Positions 26,628-33,312 of a stretch of 64,000 nucleotides of DNA are shown here, piece after piece. A model generated the notes under the pieces. The model did no database searches, had not been told where the DNA came from, and saw nothing but the letters and a program-made list of their open reading frames with translations. The translations under genes and the position numbers were made by a program. Source of the DNA: Leuconostoc litchii (GTDB lineage: Bacteria; Bacillota; Bacilli; Lactobacillales; Lactobacillaceae); contig NZ_SDGY01000001.1 of the NCBI RefSeq assembly GCF_008107645.1, positions 263,955-327,954 of the forward strand, read 5' to 3'. How positions within the stretch are numbered: the stretch's first letter is position 1; every line of letters begins with the position of its first letter.

Positions 26628-27692
26628 GCTATCTGGGGACATTTGGGGACTTGAAGATAAAAAGGATAATGCTATCTGGTCTTGTTCCTGTTCTTTTTCT
26701 TTCAACATGTGAGCATAAACATCTAAAGTGATGCGAGTATTTTTATGGCCAAGCCTTTTTGAAACATAATCAATTGATACGTCATTGTATAGTAAAAAGC
26801 TAGCGTGTGAATGTCGCAAATCGTGAAATCTTATTCTCGGTATATCAAGATTTTCTAAAATATAATTTAGTCTTCTGGAAAACTGTCTATTGTAATAATG
26901 ACTATAAAGAGGGAGATTACTTTGATGTTCATGTAAAACATTTTTTAAATCATTAGTGATTGATATTATGCGATGAGACTGTTCATTTTTGGTTTCTGTT
27001 ACTTTTTGAACTGCGACCGAATAGGACTTTGATATAGATATTGTGCTCTTTTTAAAATCTATATCATTAATAGTTATAGCCGCTATTTCTCCAAGCCTAG
27101 CACCAGTCTCTAGAGCAATCAAAATGCCAAGGTCGGAATCACTGTCAATATGCTGATAGAGATAAGATTGCAATTTGACAAATTCTTTGGCAGATAAAAC
27201 ACCTTTATGCGCTCCGCTTTTAGTTGATCTAACTTTGACACGAGACCATATATCCTTCTTTATCAAACCATCAATATGAGCGTCTCTTAGCGATGACTTC
27301 ACAATATCCCAGAATTTAGCGATGGTGGTGTAAGCGACTGTTTTTCCGTATTCGTCAAGTTTGTCTTGGATAAGGGGAGTGGTTAACTGGTCTAACTTTA
27401 TACCATCAAATAAATTGATAACACGATGATACTCGCTTATGTATCTAGCTTGCGTAGATTCTCTTATATCCGGCTTGCGATATCTTTCATACCATTCTAA
27501 AAAGTATTCAGGTAAGGTTATTTTTGAGCGTGCAATTTCATATCCATCTATTTTAGAGCTTTCTACTTTGACTGCCCATGCGACTGCCTCTCGTTTTGTA
27601 GGAAATGTTTTTGTTCTTTTTACACGATTAGCACCCTCAATAGCAGAAACAACAGCTCGCCATTTCTTGCCACGTTTTTCAAAACTCGCCAT
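26613..27692 (-). CDS. int: Phage tyrosine-type integrase
   Basis: The 359 residues start at ATG 27692 behind AAGGAGG; an in-frame extension to 27722 is unneeded. An N-terminal AP2-like arm-binding domain (MASFEKRGKKWRAVVS) is followed by a SAM-like core-binding domain (about 60-160) and the catalytic domain. The catalytic set is visible: Arg199 (ETGARLGE), His290 and Arg293 (FHDLRHSH), His316 (RLGHKN) and Tyr326 (DVYAHM). It catalyses integration, and excision with a partner. No excisionase was recognised. Confidence 0.95.
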   Translation of the reverse strand: MASFEKRGKKWRAVVSAIEGANRVKRTKTFPTKREAVAWAVKVESSKIDGYEIARSKITLPEYFLEWYERYRKPDIRESTQARYISEYHRVINLFDGIKLDQLTTPLIQDKLDEYGKTVAYTTIAKFWDIVKSSLRDAHIDGLIKKDIWSRVKVRSTKSGAHKGVLSAKEFVKLQSYLYQHIDSDSDLGILIALETGARLGEIAAITINDIDFKKSTISISKSYSVAVQKVTETKNEQSHRIISITNDLKNVLHEHQSNLPLYSHYYNRQFSRRLNYILENLDIPRIRFHDLRHSHASFLLYNDVSIDYVSKRLGHKNTRITLDVYAHMLKEKEQEQDQIALSFLSSSPQMSPDSKNNA

Positions 27693-27725
27693 ATAAAAAA
27701 GCCTCCTTAAAAAGAGGCGCATATC

Positions 27726-27811
27726 TGGTATAATTAGATAGAACGCCCCGTGCGTTTATAGTATACTTTCAGCACACCTTGTCCGGTCAAAGATTAGGGT
27801 GTGCTTTTTTA
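27726..27811 (+). ncRNA. Candidate small RNA antisense to the integrase leader
   Basis: An extended -10, TGGTATAAT (27726-27734), faces right, opposite to every nearby gene. From a start near 27741 the RNA would hold hairpin AACGC/GCGTT (27742-27756), then terminator stem GCACACC/GGTGTGC (27772-27778, 27798-27804) with a T run to 27811. It is about 70 nt, contains no gene, and overlaps the integrase promoter/leader on the other strand. Confidence 0.45.
27760..27790 (-). promoter_or_regulatory. Possible integrase promoter
   Basis: On the minus strand TTGACC (27790-27785) and TATACT (27765-27760) are separated by 19 bases, longer than ideal. It lies 68 bases upstream of the integrase start codon and inside the divergent small-RNA candidate. 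Confidence 0.35.
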
Positions 27812-27841
27812 TTTGCTTATTTTAGAGACTTCATTGTCTAT

Positions 27842-27864
27842 TATGTACGCCCGAAAGGGCATTA
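27842..27864 (-). repeat. Lysogeny-module spacer repeat, copy 3 (partial)
   Basis: TATGTACGCCCGAAAGGGCATTA contains hairpin GCCC/GGGC and repeats the right part of copies at 28607-28664 and 29270-29324. It lies just after the stop of the 237-residue membrane protein gene. Confidence 0.65.
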
Positions 27865-27883
27865 AATAGTGTTGCAAATTTTT

Positions 27884-28597
27884 TTATTGAACTTCCCAAT
27901 GGTATCCAGCAGGTAATGACTGTCCAGGAGCAATGACAGTTGAATGGCCTTTTCTTGTTTGCCATGTATATCCGTCTTGGATCGCCCACTTATTGCGCCC
28001 GGTGTTATTGATATTACCATCAGCAGCTTCCGTAGTTGGAGTTGCCTGTGATTGTTCTGTTGTTTGTTGAGCAGCAACTGAATTAGCACGTGATTGAGAT
28101 TCAGCAATAGAAGAACTCTGAGAACTTGCAAAAATTAGAGATGATTGGGCCGCTTCAGAACTAGCTTTAGCTTCTGCATCGGCGCTAGCTTTTTCAGCTG
28201 CTTCGGAGCTTGATTTTTCAGCCGCATCAATACTTGATTTCTGTGCTTCAGAGCTATTAGAAGATTCAGAATTATCATTTTCTTCAGAAATATCATCATC
28301 ATCATTTTCAGAAGAAGACGATGATGAATATCTCTGTGTGTTCGGGTCAGCTGACTTATGATTTTCTAAACCAGAATGGAGGATATTGAATACTATCACT
28401 ACTACTATAATTAATCCGTAAACACCTCGTGTTTTATACCACGGCTTAATTTCCCGATTTGTTTTTATATCACGAATTGACCATAATCCCAAAATCCAAA
28501 GTAAGAATAGGGGCCATAAAAAAAACATCGCTACCCAAAATAATGGTTTTTTCTTCCATAAATCAATATTTTTTATAAAGCTGTTATAATCAAACAA
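27884..28597 (-). CDS. Prophage membrane protein with long Ser/Ala/Glu linker
   Basis: The 237 residues begin at a TTG (28597) behind GGGAG. Two membrane segments (about residues 18-40 and 57-75) are followed by a roughly 100-residue low-complexity stretch of S, A, E and Q, then a compact C-terminal motif with GYTWQTRKGHSTVIAPGQSLP. The linker should project the C-terminal part outside the cell. Position next to the repressor in the lysogeny module suggests expression in the lysogen, perhaps in superinfection exclusion (inference). The family was not recognised. Confidence 0.7.
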   Translation of the reverse strand: MFDYNSFIKNIDLWKKKPLFWVAMFFLWPLFLLWILGLWSIRDIKTNREIKPWYKTRGVYGLIIVVVIVFNILHSGLENHKSADPNTQRYSSSSSSENDDDDISEENDNSESSNSSEAQKSSIDAAEKSSSEAAEKASADAEAKASSEAAQSSLIFASSQSSSIAESQSRANSVAAQQTTEQSQATPTTEAADGNINNTGRNKWAIQDGYTWQTRKGHSTVIAPGQSLPAGYHWEVQ

Positions 28598-28606
28598 TTT
28601 ACAATT

Positions 28607-28664
28607 CTCCCGAACCTTTTAATGTGGTTGTTTAGCACATATATGTACGCCCGTTAAGGCATTG
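28607..28664 (-). repeat. Lysogeny-module spacer repeat, copy 2
   Basis: The spacer shares GGGAG, TTTTAATGTG, TTAGCACATA and TATGTAC blocks in order with copy 1. Its hairpin is GCC/GGC-based (GCCCGTTAAGGC on the plus strand). It includes the ribosome site of the gene that follows on the minus strand. Confidence 0.7.
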
Positions 28665-28665
28665 A

Positions 28666-29262
28666 TTATTTTAAAACATTTTCTAATTTTGTACTGATCA
28701 TCTTTGCATCTTCGATTGCCGTTGATATAGATTTTGATTTGGCTATTTTTTTGCCTTTTGTATTTTTATCAGAACGTTTGCTAGTTTGTATATCATAGGT
28801 TTTTCCACCTATTTTTATTTTTACGCCACAACTCTTAAACTTGCTTTTGTCTACACCGTGACGGGCTAAACCACCAACAACAGCTCCTACTGGACCCATT
28901 AGTAATCCTCCGGTTAAAGCGCCACCCGCTCCTTTCAAATGTTTATCATCAGTATCGACGTACATTGTATAACCCATTATTTGATTATAATTAAATGTTC
29001 CTTTATTAAAAGAAACTGTTTTTTTTGTATCATCAAACATGATAAAGTCGCTAGGGTTACGATAATAAACTGAACGTGTTTTCTTTATTAATTCTTGTTT
29101 ACTGCGTTCGTTGGAATTTTGTATCATATTACTAAATTCTTTATTTATTTGTTTTATGACCCTATGTTCTTTGTTTGTTTTATTTTCTGTAGATGGGTTG
29201 TTACTTTTTGATTTGTAAATAAAGAATACAGTAATAGCAATAATTATAATAACAATTATCAT
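28666..29262 (-). CDS. Prophage single-pass membrane protein with glycine-zipper segment
   Basis: The 198 residues start with a strong membrane helix (MIIVIIIIAITVFFIY), then a basic region, a beta-rich domain (SDFIMFDDTKKTVSFNKGTFNYNQI) and a GGALTGGLLMGPVGAVVGG glycine-zipper that may insert in or associate with the membrane. GGGAGG precedes the start. Genes of this architecture sit beside repressors in many prophages of lactic acid bacteria; the function is unknown. Confidence 0.7.
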   Translation of the reverse strand: MIIVIIIIAITVFFIYKSKSNNPSTENKTNKEHRVIKQINKEFSNMIQNSNERSKQELIKKTRSVYYRNPSDFIMFDDTKKTVSFNKGTFNYNQIMGYTMYVDTDDKHLKGAGGALTGGLLMGPVGAVVGGLARHGVDKSKFKSCGVKIKIGGKTYDIQTSKRSDKNTKGKKIAKSKSISTAIEDAKMISTKLENVLK

Positions 29263-29269
29263 TAATGAC

Positions 29270-29324
29270 CTCCCAGCATTTTAATGTGAATGCTTAGCAC
29301 ATAATATGTACACCGCAAAGCGGT
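29270..29324 (-). repeat. Lysogeny-module spacer repeat, copy 1
   Basis: Reading on the minus strand: hairpin ACCGC/GCGGT, GTACATA, TGTGCTAA, CACATTAAAA, then GGGAGG, the ribosome site for the glycine-zipper gene. It is homologous to the spacer at 28607-28664. Confidence 0.7.
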
Positions 29325-30017
29325 TTATAGTACGACGACACCAAAGATAGAGCTTTCGTGGTTCTCATCAATAGTCATGTCATCGTATTTTTTATTCAAT
29401 GAAACAAATCGTGAACCAGATTCATCGCTAACATACTTCTTAACGAAAGCTTGTTGGTCGTAATCAGCAATAACAATCTGACCTGAACGAACTTCTGTAG
29501 TTTTCTTGACGAATATAATTTGCTTATCATCAAACAAGGGGAGCATTGAATCACCATTTACAACAACAGCGAAGTCGTGAACAGGAACGTCACCATTATA
29601 TGAAACGATTTCTTTGTGACCGTCACCAAGATATTCACCAGTTCCTGCTGAAACCGCTCCTGATATTTCAACTTCTTTGATTAGAGGAAGTTCAACAATA
29701 TTGTTTTGTTCATTATATTGTTGCTTTGCAAAGTCGTAAACTTTTTCCTGCCTGTTCTTATTAAGTTTGTTGGATACATTATATATCCTGTCAAGTACAG
29801 TTTCGTCATTCATAGGAACATCGGCACCAATTAACCAACTGGGATTAACATTCAAAGCTTTGGCAACTATGAATATTTTATCTTGCTTAGCAGAATATTT
29901 TCCAGATAACCACTGGCTAATAGAAGACTTTCCGATTCCTGTCATTTTGGACAAATCAGCAGGCTTTATATTTTTGTACTCCATAGCTGTTTTAAGTCTA
30001 GAGTTAAAGCTTTCCAT
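29325..30017 (-). CDS. CI-like repressor with S24 peptidase domain
   Basis: The 230 residues start at ATG 30017, behind GGAGAAC. An HTH_3 domain (FNSRLKTAMEYKNIKPADLSKMTGIGKSSISQWLSGK) occupies residues 5-60. The C-terminal LexA/S24 domain has the Ala-Gly-type cleavage region EISGAVSAGTGE, Ser in NGDSMLPLF and Lys in AFVKKYV, the Ser-Lys dyad. It should hold the lytic promoter off and cleave itself when RecA is activated by DNA damage. Confidence 0.92.
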   Translation of the reverse strand: MESFNSRLKTAMEYKNIKPADLSKMTGIGKSSISQWLSGKYSAKQDKIFIVAKALNVNPSWLIGADVPMNDETVLDRIYNVSNKLNKNRQEKVYDFAKQQYNEQNNIVELPLIKEVEISGAVSAGTGEYLGDGHKEIVSYNGDVPVHDFAVVVNGDSMLPLFDDKQIIFVKKTTEVRSGQIVIADYDQQAFVKKYVSDESGSRFVSLNKKYDDMTIDENHESSIFGVVVL

Positions 30018-30046
30018 ATTTGTTCTCCTTAATATGTTACAAATTA

Positions 30047-30075
30047 AGTATAAACTAAAGTTCAGCAAAACTCAA
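30047..30075 (-). promoter_or_regulatory. Repressor maintenance promoter
   Basis: On the minus strand TTGAGT (30075-30070), 17 bases, TATACT (30052-30047). An operator lies between the two hexamers, so the repressor can control itself. Confidence 0.65.
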
Positions 30076-30167
30076 CAAATTTTTAAAATAAAGTTCAGAA
30101 AACTGAATTAAAGTGTTGCATTATAAAAATAAGGGTGGTAATATAAAAGTGTTCAGAAAAGCTGAAC
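30060..30167. promoter_or_regulatory. CI/Cro operator region with three operators
   Basis: Three sites share GTTCAG-N4/5-CTGAAC: 30060-30076 (imperfect right half), 30093-30108 (one mismatch) and 30151-30167 (perfect halves, 5-base spacer). They cover the leftward repressor promoter and the rightward promoter. A fourth copy is at 30400-30415. Confidence 0.8.
30116..30144 (+). promoter_or_regulatory. Rightward early (cro) promoter
   Basis: TTGCAT (30116-30121), 17 bases, TAATAT (30139-30144). The start point near 30151 falls in the third operator. Confidence 0.6.
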
Positions 30168-30189
30168 AAAATAAAAAGGAGGGACATTA

Positions 30190-30432
30190 ATGATTGAATT
30201 TGACTACGAACGTCTGTATGGACGCATGAAATCAAAGGGTTTTAACCAAAGTTCTTTAGCTAGGAAAATCGGAATTTCACCAGCCTCACTAACTAATAAA
30301 TTAAAAGGCGTTCCATTTCGTCAAGACGAGATGATGAATATCAGCAAGGTGTTAAGCATTAGTGATGAAGAACTAGCAACTTATTTTTTTACAGTCAAAG
30401 TTCAGAAAACTGAACATAAACAAAATGCATAG
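30190..30432 (+). CDS. Cro-like repressor (DUF739 type)
   Basis: The 80-residue helix-turn-helix protein (MKSKGFNQSSLARKIGISPASLTNKLKG) follows the DUF739/Cro pattern. It is the first gene of the rightward transcript, divergent from the CI-like gene. A perfect operator copy lies within its last codons. AAAGGAGGGA precedes ATG 30190. Confidence 0.88.
   Translation: MIEFDYERLYGRMKSKGFNQSSLARKIGISPASLTNKLKGVPFRQDEMMNISKVLSISDEELATYFFTVKVQKTEHKQNA
30400..30415 (+). promoter_or_regulatory. Fourth operator inside the cro 3' end
   Basis: GTTCAGAAAACTGAAC has exact half-sites with a 4-base spacer, as in the operators 230-340 bp upstream. It is placed for roadblock or loop formation with them. Confidence 0.65.
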
Positions 30433-30447
30433 AAAGGAAGTGATCAG

Positions 30448-30711
30448 ATGACAAAAGGGTGGGAACTTACCGAAGAGCGTAAGCAACAAATAAAGACCTA
30501 CAACGAAATTGGTTGGCCTGCTTCACTAACTATTCCAATTTTAGAGCTTTACGAACAAATGAGCATTACGGCAATTAGGAAACATTTCCTAAGCCGTCCA
30601 GATGCACCGTATATTAAGTTCGACCAACGTGGGGGTGTTATTCCTAGGTTAGCTTGGGAAAAATTCAAGGCGTGCATGAGCGTTGGAAAAACATACGAAG
30701 GTGAAATTTAG
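30448..30711 (+). CDS. Early phage protein, 87 residues, possible DNA-binding
   Basis: The family is not certain. The protein is soluble and its middle (LELYEQMSITAIRKHFLSRP) could be a helix-turn-helix. The C-terminus FDQRGGVIPRLAWEKFKA is reminiscent of small early regulators such as DUF771 proteins, but that is weak. It is the second gene of the early transcript, between cro and the antirepressor. GAAAGGAAGTG precedes the start. Confidence 0.65.
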   Translation: MTKGWELTEERKQQIKTYNEIGWPASLTIPILELYEQMSITAIRKHFLSRPDAPYIKFDQRGGVIPRLAWEKFKACMSVGKTYEGEI

Positions 30712-30724
30712 AAAGGCAAATAAC

Positions 30725-31513
30725 ATGACAACAGAAATTATGCCGTTTGACTTTAATGGCAATCAAGTAAGAACAGTAACAAAAGATAACGAGACTTGGT
30801 TCGTTGCTATTGATTTAACAAAAACATTAGATATTAAAAATACATCTGATGCTTTGAAGAGATTAGACGATGATGAACGGTCTAGGTTTAATCTAGGTCG
30901 TCAAGGTGAAGCTAACATCGTAAGTGAAGCGGGATTGTATTCATTTATCGGGGCGAGTCGTAAAGCAGAGGCTAGAAAGTTTATGCGTTGGGTAAATCAT
31001 GAAGTGCTGCCAAGCATTCGTAAGCATGGCGCATATATGACTGATGCAAAAATTGAACAAGTGCTAACTGATCCAGATACTATTATTCGTCTAGCAACTG
31101 AGTTGAAAACTGAACGCCAAGCAAAGGCAGAACTACAACAAAATAATTTGGTGCTCAATCAACAGGTTAACGAATTGAAACCAAAAGCCGATTATGCAGA
31201 TGTCATTCTCAATAACAAAGCATTGGTAACAATTACATTCATTGCTAAAGACTATGGCATGAGTGGTGTAAAGATGAACGAATTACTTCATGAATTAGGC
31301 GTGCAGTACAAGCAAGGTACCACATGGCTATTATATGCAAAACATCAACGAAAAGGATGGACTCAATCAGAAACACATGAGGTTGTCAAAAAAGACGGAA
31401 CAACGAAATTAGTTCCAAATACTAAGTGGACGCAAAAGGGACGACTTGGATTATATGAACTGCTAAAAGAAAATAGCTACTTGCCATTGATTGAAAAAGA
31501 AGAAATAGCATAA
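30725..31513 (+). CDS. Phage antirepressor with BRO-N and KilAC domains
   Basis: The 262 residues start at ATG 30725; an in-frame ATG at 30683 lies inside the previous gene. A BRO-N domain (about 5-105, with WFVAIDLTKTLDI and ARKFMRWVNHEVLPSIRKHGAY) is followed by a helical linker and a KilAC domain (KADYADVILNNKALVTITFIAKDYGMS ... RKGWTQSE). Proteins with this pair act as antirepressors in temperate phages. Target not testable here. Confidence 0.92.
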   Translation: MTTEIMPFDFNGNQVRTVTKDNETWFVAIDLTKTLDIKNTSDALKRLDDDERSRFNLGRQGEANIVSEAGLYSFIGASRKAEARKFMRWVNHEVLPSIRKHGAYMTDAKIEQVLTDPDTIIRLATELKTERQAKAELQQNNLVLNQQVNELKPKADYADVILNNKALVTITFIAKDYGMSGVKMNELLHELGVQYKQGTTWLLYAKHQRKGWTQSETHEVVKKDGTTKLVPNTKWTQKGRLGLYELLKENSYLPLIEKEEIA

Positions 31514-31522
31514 GGATAAAAA

Positions 31523-31765
31523 ATGACAAACAAAGAACAATATCAAAAAACAGCACAAAAAGTAATTCGTTTGCTAGCTGAAGCTAGCGCAGAACTTCAA
31601 AATTCTAGAAGTGGTTACTCGCCAGAAACAGAAAGTTTTATCGATTACGAATATTACATTGAGTCAATCAAATTGCAAGCCATTGTAGATGCAACATTAC
31701 AGGCTAGCGCAGATGTAAAGATTGAAAACAATGGTGATGTAACTTACCAAGTAAAGAAATTTTAG
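31523..31765 (+). CDS. Hypothetical early phage protein, 80 residues
   Basis: A soluble, mostly helical, acidic protein (AEASAELQNSRSGYSPETESF) with no recognised domain. It is 9 bases after the antirepressor, with AAGGA before ATG 31523. It is part of the early operon. Confidence 0.65.
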   Translation: MTNKEQYQKTAQKVIRLLAEASAELQNSRSGYSPETESFIDYEYYIESIKLQAIVDATLQASADVKIENNGDVTYQVKKF

Positions 31766-31774
31766 GGGTGATCC

Positions 31775-32005
31775 ATGAATAAAAACATAGTAATGAATGA
31801 ATTTGAGCAACCAAAGCTAGAGATTTTGATTGGTAAGTTAAACGAATCGGTAGAAGTGGCAGTTGATTTAGCATCAGGTTCGCCAGATGACGACTTAGTT
31901 GCTGAATTAGATACAACTGCATACGAACTAGGGGAGTTGATCCATAACTTGCGACAAATCAATAAAGAAGCAACGGTACACGAATATATCACAGGAGAAA
32001 TATAA
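31775..32005 (+). CDS. Hypothetical early phage protein, 76 residues
   Basis: A small acidic helical protein (KLNESVEVAVDLASGSPDDDL) with no recognised domain. GGGGTGATCC is its ribosome site. Its stop overlaps the next start (TAATG). Confidence 0.65.
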   Translation: MNKNIVMNEFEQPKLEILIGKLNESVEVAVDLASGSPDDDLVAELDTTAYELGELIHNLRQINKEATVHEYITGEI

Positions 32006-32169
32006 TGTGGTTTTTACAAGTAATAGCAGTAGCGGTCGTATTAATAATAGTTTTCGTAGGTGGCGTTTTGCAAGGTGAGTCACAAGAACGTGAACATCAA
32101 CGAAATAAGCGCCGTCTGGAACGAATGGGTGGAACAGATGGCAGCAACAAGTACATGCGTGTTAAATAA
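32005..32169 (+). CDS. Small phage membrane protein, 54 residues
   Basis: The product begins with one membrane helix (MWFLQVIAVAVVLIIVFVGG) followed by a basic, charged tail (SQEREHQRNKRRLERMGG). The start overlaps the previous stop as TAATG, and GGAGAAA lies upstream. The family was not recognised. Confidence 0.7.
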   Translation: MWFLQVIAVAVVLIIVFVGGVLQGESQEREHQRNKRRLERMGGTDGSNKYMRVK

Positions 32170-32180
32170 GGAGAAAAGCA

Positions 32181-32483
32181 ATGGAACAATTAATTAGATT
32201 AATAAAAGGTTTGTTGGACGGCGAATTTGAGTTAAAAGAGTTTACACGATCAAATAAAGAAAATGATGACAACACAACAACTATGAGTTTTGGATTTGAA
32301 GTCACGAAAACAACTGATCAGGAAGTAGAAGAACACATTAAAGAGCCTACAAAAGAAAATGTTATAACCGAAGCTAATAAATTGTTTTTAAAGGCATCTG
32401 AATCAATAAGTCCAGAAGATATAAAAAACAACCCGGCACTTATAAATGAGTTAGCCGTGTTGCTAGATGTGATATTAAAATGA
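32181..32483 (+). CDS. Hypothetical early phage protein, 100 residues
   Basis: A soluble acidic protein with a short beta-rich N-terminal part and a helical C-terminal half (SISPEDIKNNPALINELAVLLDV). No recognised domain. GGAGAAAAGC precedes ATG 32181. It is the last gene of this rightward block before an opposite-strand gene. Confidence 0.65.
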   Translation: MEQLIRLIKGLLDGEFELKEFTRSNKENDDNTTTMSFGFEVTKTTDQEVEEHIKEPTKENVITEANKLFLKASESISPEDIKNNPALINELAVLLDVILK

Positions 32484-32484
32484 A

Positions 32485-32700
32485 TCAGTTTCCATATTTA
32501 GATGACCGTACGGTTTCAACCAAAGTTTGGAAATCTTTCGCTGCTTGTTCAATTGTAATTGGTTCTGACTGGCTTAATTCTGTTCTCCCTAAATGAGTAT
32601 ATAACTGGGCGTTATGTTCATAAACAGAAGATAGAATATTAGCAGCTAAGCTAAGAGTAGAATCACTATTTCCGGTAGGACCAGGTGTCATTAGTGGCAT
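32485..32700 (-). CDS. Minus-strand small protein in the early region, 71 residues
   Basis: The frame fills a 345-bp gap with no plus-strand gene and has AGAAAGAG before ATG 32700. The product (LSLAANILSSVYEHNAQLYTHLG ... EQAAKDFQTLVETVRSSK) is helical and soluble, with no recognised domain. It is divergent from a small HTH gene across palindromic DNA, so the pair may form a second regulatory switch. Confidence 0.6.
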   Translation of the reverse strand: MPLMTPGPTGNSDSTLSLAANILSSVYEHNAQLYTHLGRTELSQSEPITIEQAAKDFQTLVETVRSSKYGN

Positions 32701-32718
32701 AAAAAAACTCTTTCTGTA

Positions 32719-32779
32719 CCGATTTGAAAATCGGATACTCTCAAATTAAATTTGCAAACGTTAGTTCGATAACCCGAAC
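32719..32779. promoter_or_regulatory. Palindromes between divergent 71-residue and HTH genes
   Basis: CCGATTTGAAAATCGG (32719-32734) is a 7-bp inverted repeat about two bases. A second inverted repeat is GTTCG/CGAAC at 32764-32768 and 32775-32779. Both are unlike the CI/Cro operators and are candidate sites for the small HTH protein. Confidence 0.45.
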
Positions 32780-32830
32780 GCTTGTATAAGTTAAGAATAC
32801 CATTTTAGATAGAAAGAACAAGGTCAAAAA

Positions 32831-33034
32831 ATGTCTTTTAAAAGCAATAAAATTGATGAAGTTTTGAAGAAAAAGCAACTCACATGGTACTGGTTATTTC
32901 AGCATACAACAATTGGTAAAACAACTATTTACGATATTAGAAAAGGTGCCAATAAGCATGTTGAGTTTGAAACCATGGAAAAAATAGCTGATGCACTAGA
33001 TGTCAGCTTAGATGAATTTAGAACAAAAAAATAA
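32831..33034 (+). CDS. Small XRE-family regulator
   Basis: The 67 residues form a single helix-turn-helix domain (KIDEVLKKKQLTWYWLFQHTTIGKTTIYDIRKG, residues 7-40). AGAAAGAACAAGG precedes ATG 32831. It is divergent from the 71-residue gene. It may control that gene or the downstream recombination operon. Confidence 0.8.
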   Translation: MSFKSNKIDEVLKKKQLTWYWLFQHTTIGKTTIYDIRKGANKHVEFETMEKIADALDVSLDEFRTKK

Positions 33035-33097
33035 GCGCCTAACTGCTGGAACAGTTAAAGCGCAAAGATATAAATTATTCGCAAGAAATTTATATCT
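33035..33097 (+). other. Two hairpins in front of the recT operon
   Basis: GCGC-x-TAACTG pairs with CAGTTA-x2-GCGC (33035-33063). An 11-bp perfect stem follows (AGATATAAATT 33066-33076 with 33087-33097). There is no T run, so they are more likely RNA processing, stability or protein-binding signals than terminators. Confidence 0.5.
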
Positions 33098-33127
33098 CGA
33101 TTATAGCAAGAAACGAGGTAAATGCAA

Positions 33128-33310
33128 ATGGTACAAGATGCGTTAGCTCATTATCAGCCAGATGTTGAAAGTTTAGCATGGCGAAAAAAGCAGAGCAGAA
33201 TTGAATACTTATGCAAAGAACGTGATGCAGCATTGGACGAAATTCAAGGTTGCCAAAATTACGTAGAAGAACTCGAACAAGAATTAACACAGTTAGAATC
33301 AGGAGATTAA
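33128..33310 (+). CDS. Hypothetical early phage protein, 60 residues
   Basis: ATG 33128 is preferred because GAGGT lies 8 bases upstream; ATG 33122 is also in frame. The C-terminal half is a coiled coil (IQGCQNYVEELEQELTQLESG). No recognised domain. It directly precedes recT. Confidence 0.65.
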   Translation: MVQDALAHYQPDVESLAWRKKQSRIEYLCKERDAALDEIQGCQNYVEELEQELTQLESGD

Positions 33311-33312
33311 TT

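Noticed and set aside
27862-28131. 89-residue minus-strand frame
   Set aside because: It lies in another frame of the membrane protein gene at 27884-28597 and is leucine-rich nonsense.
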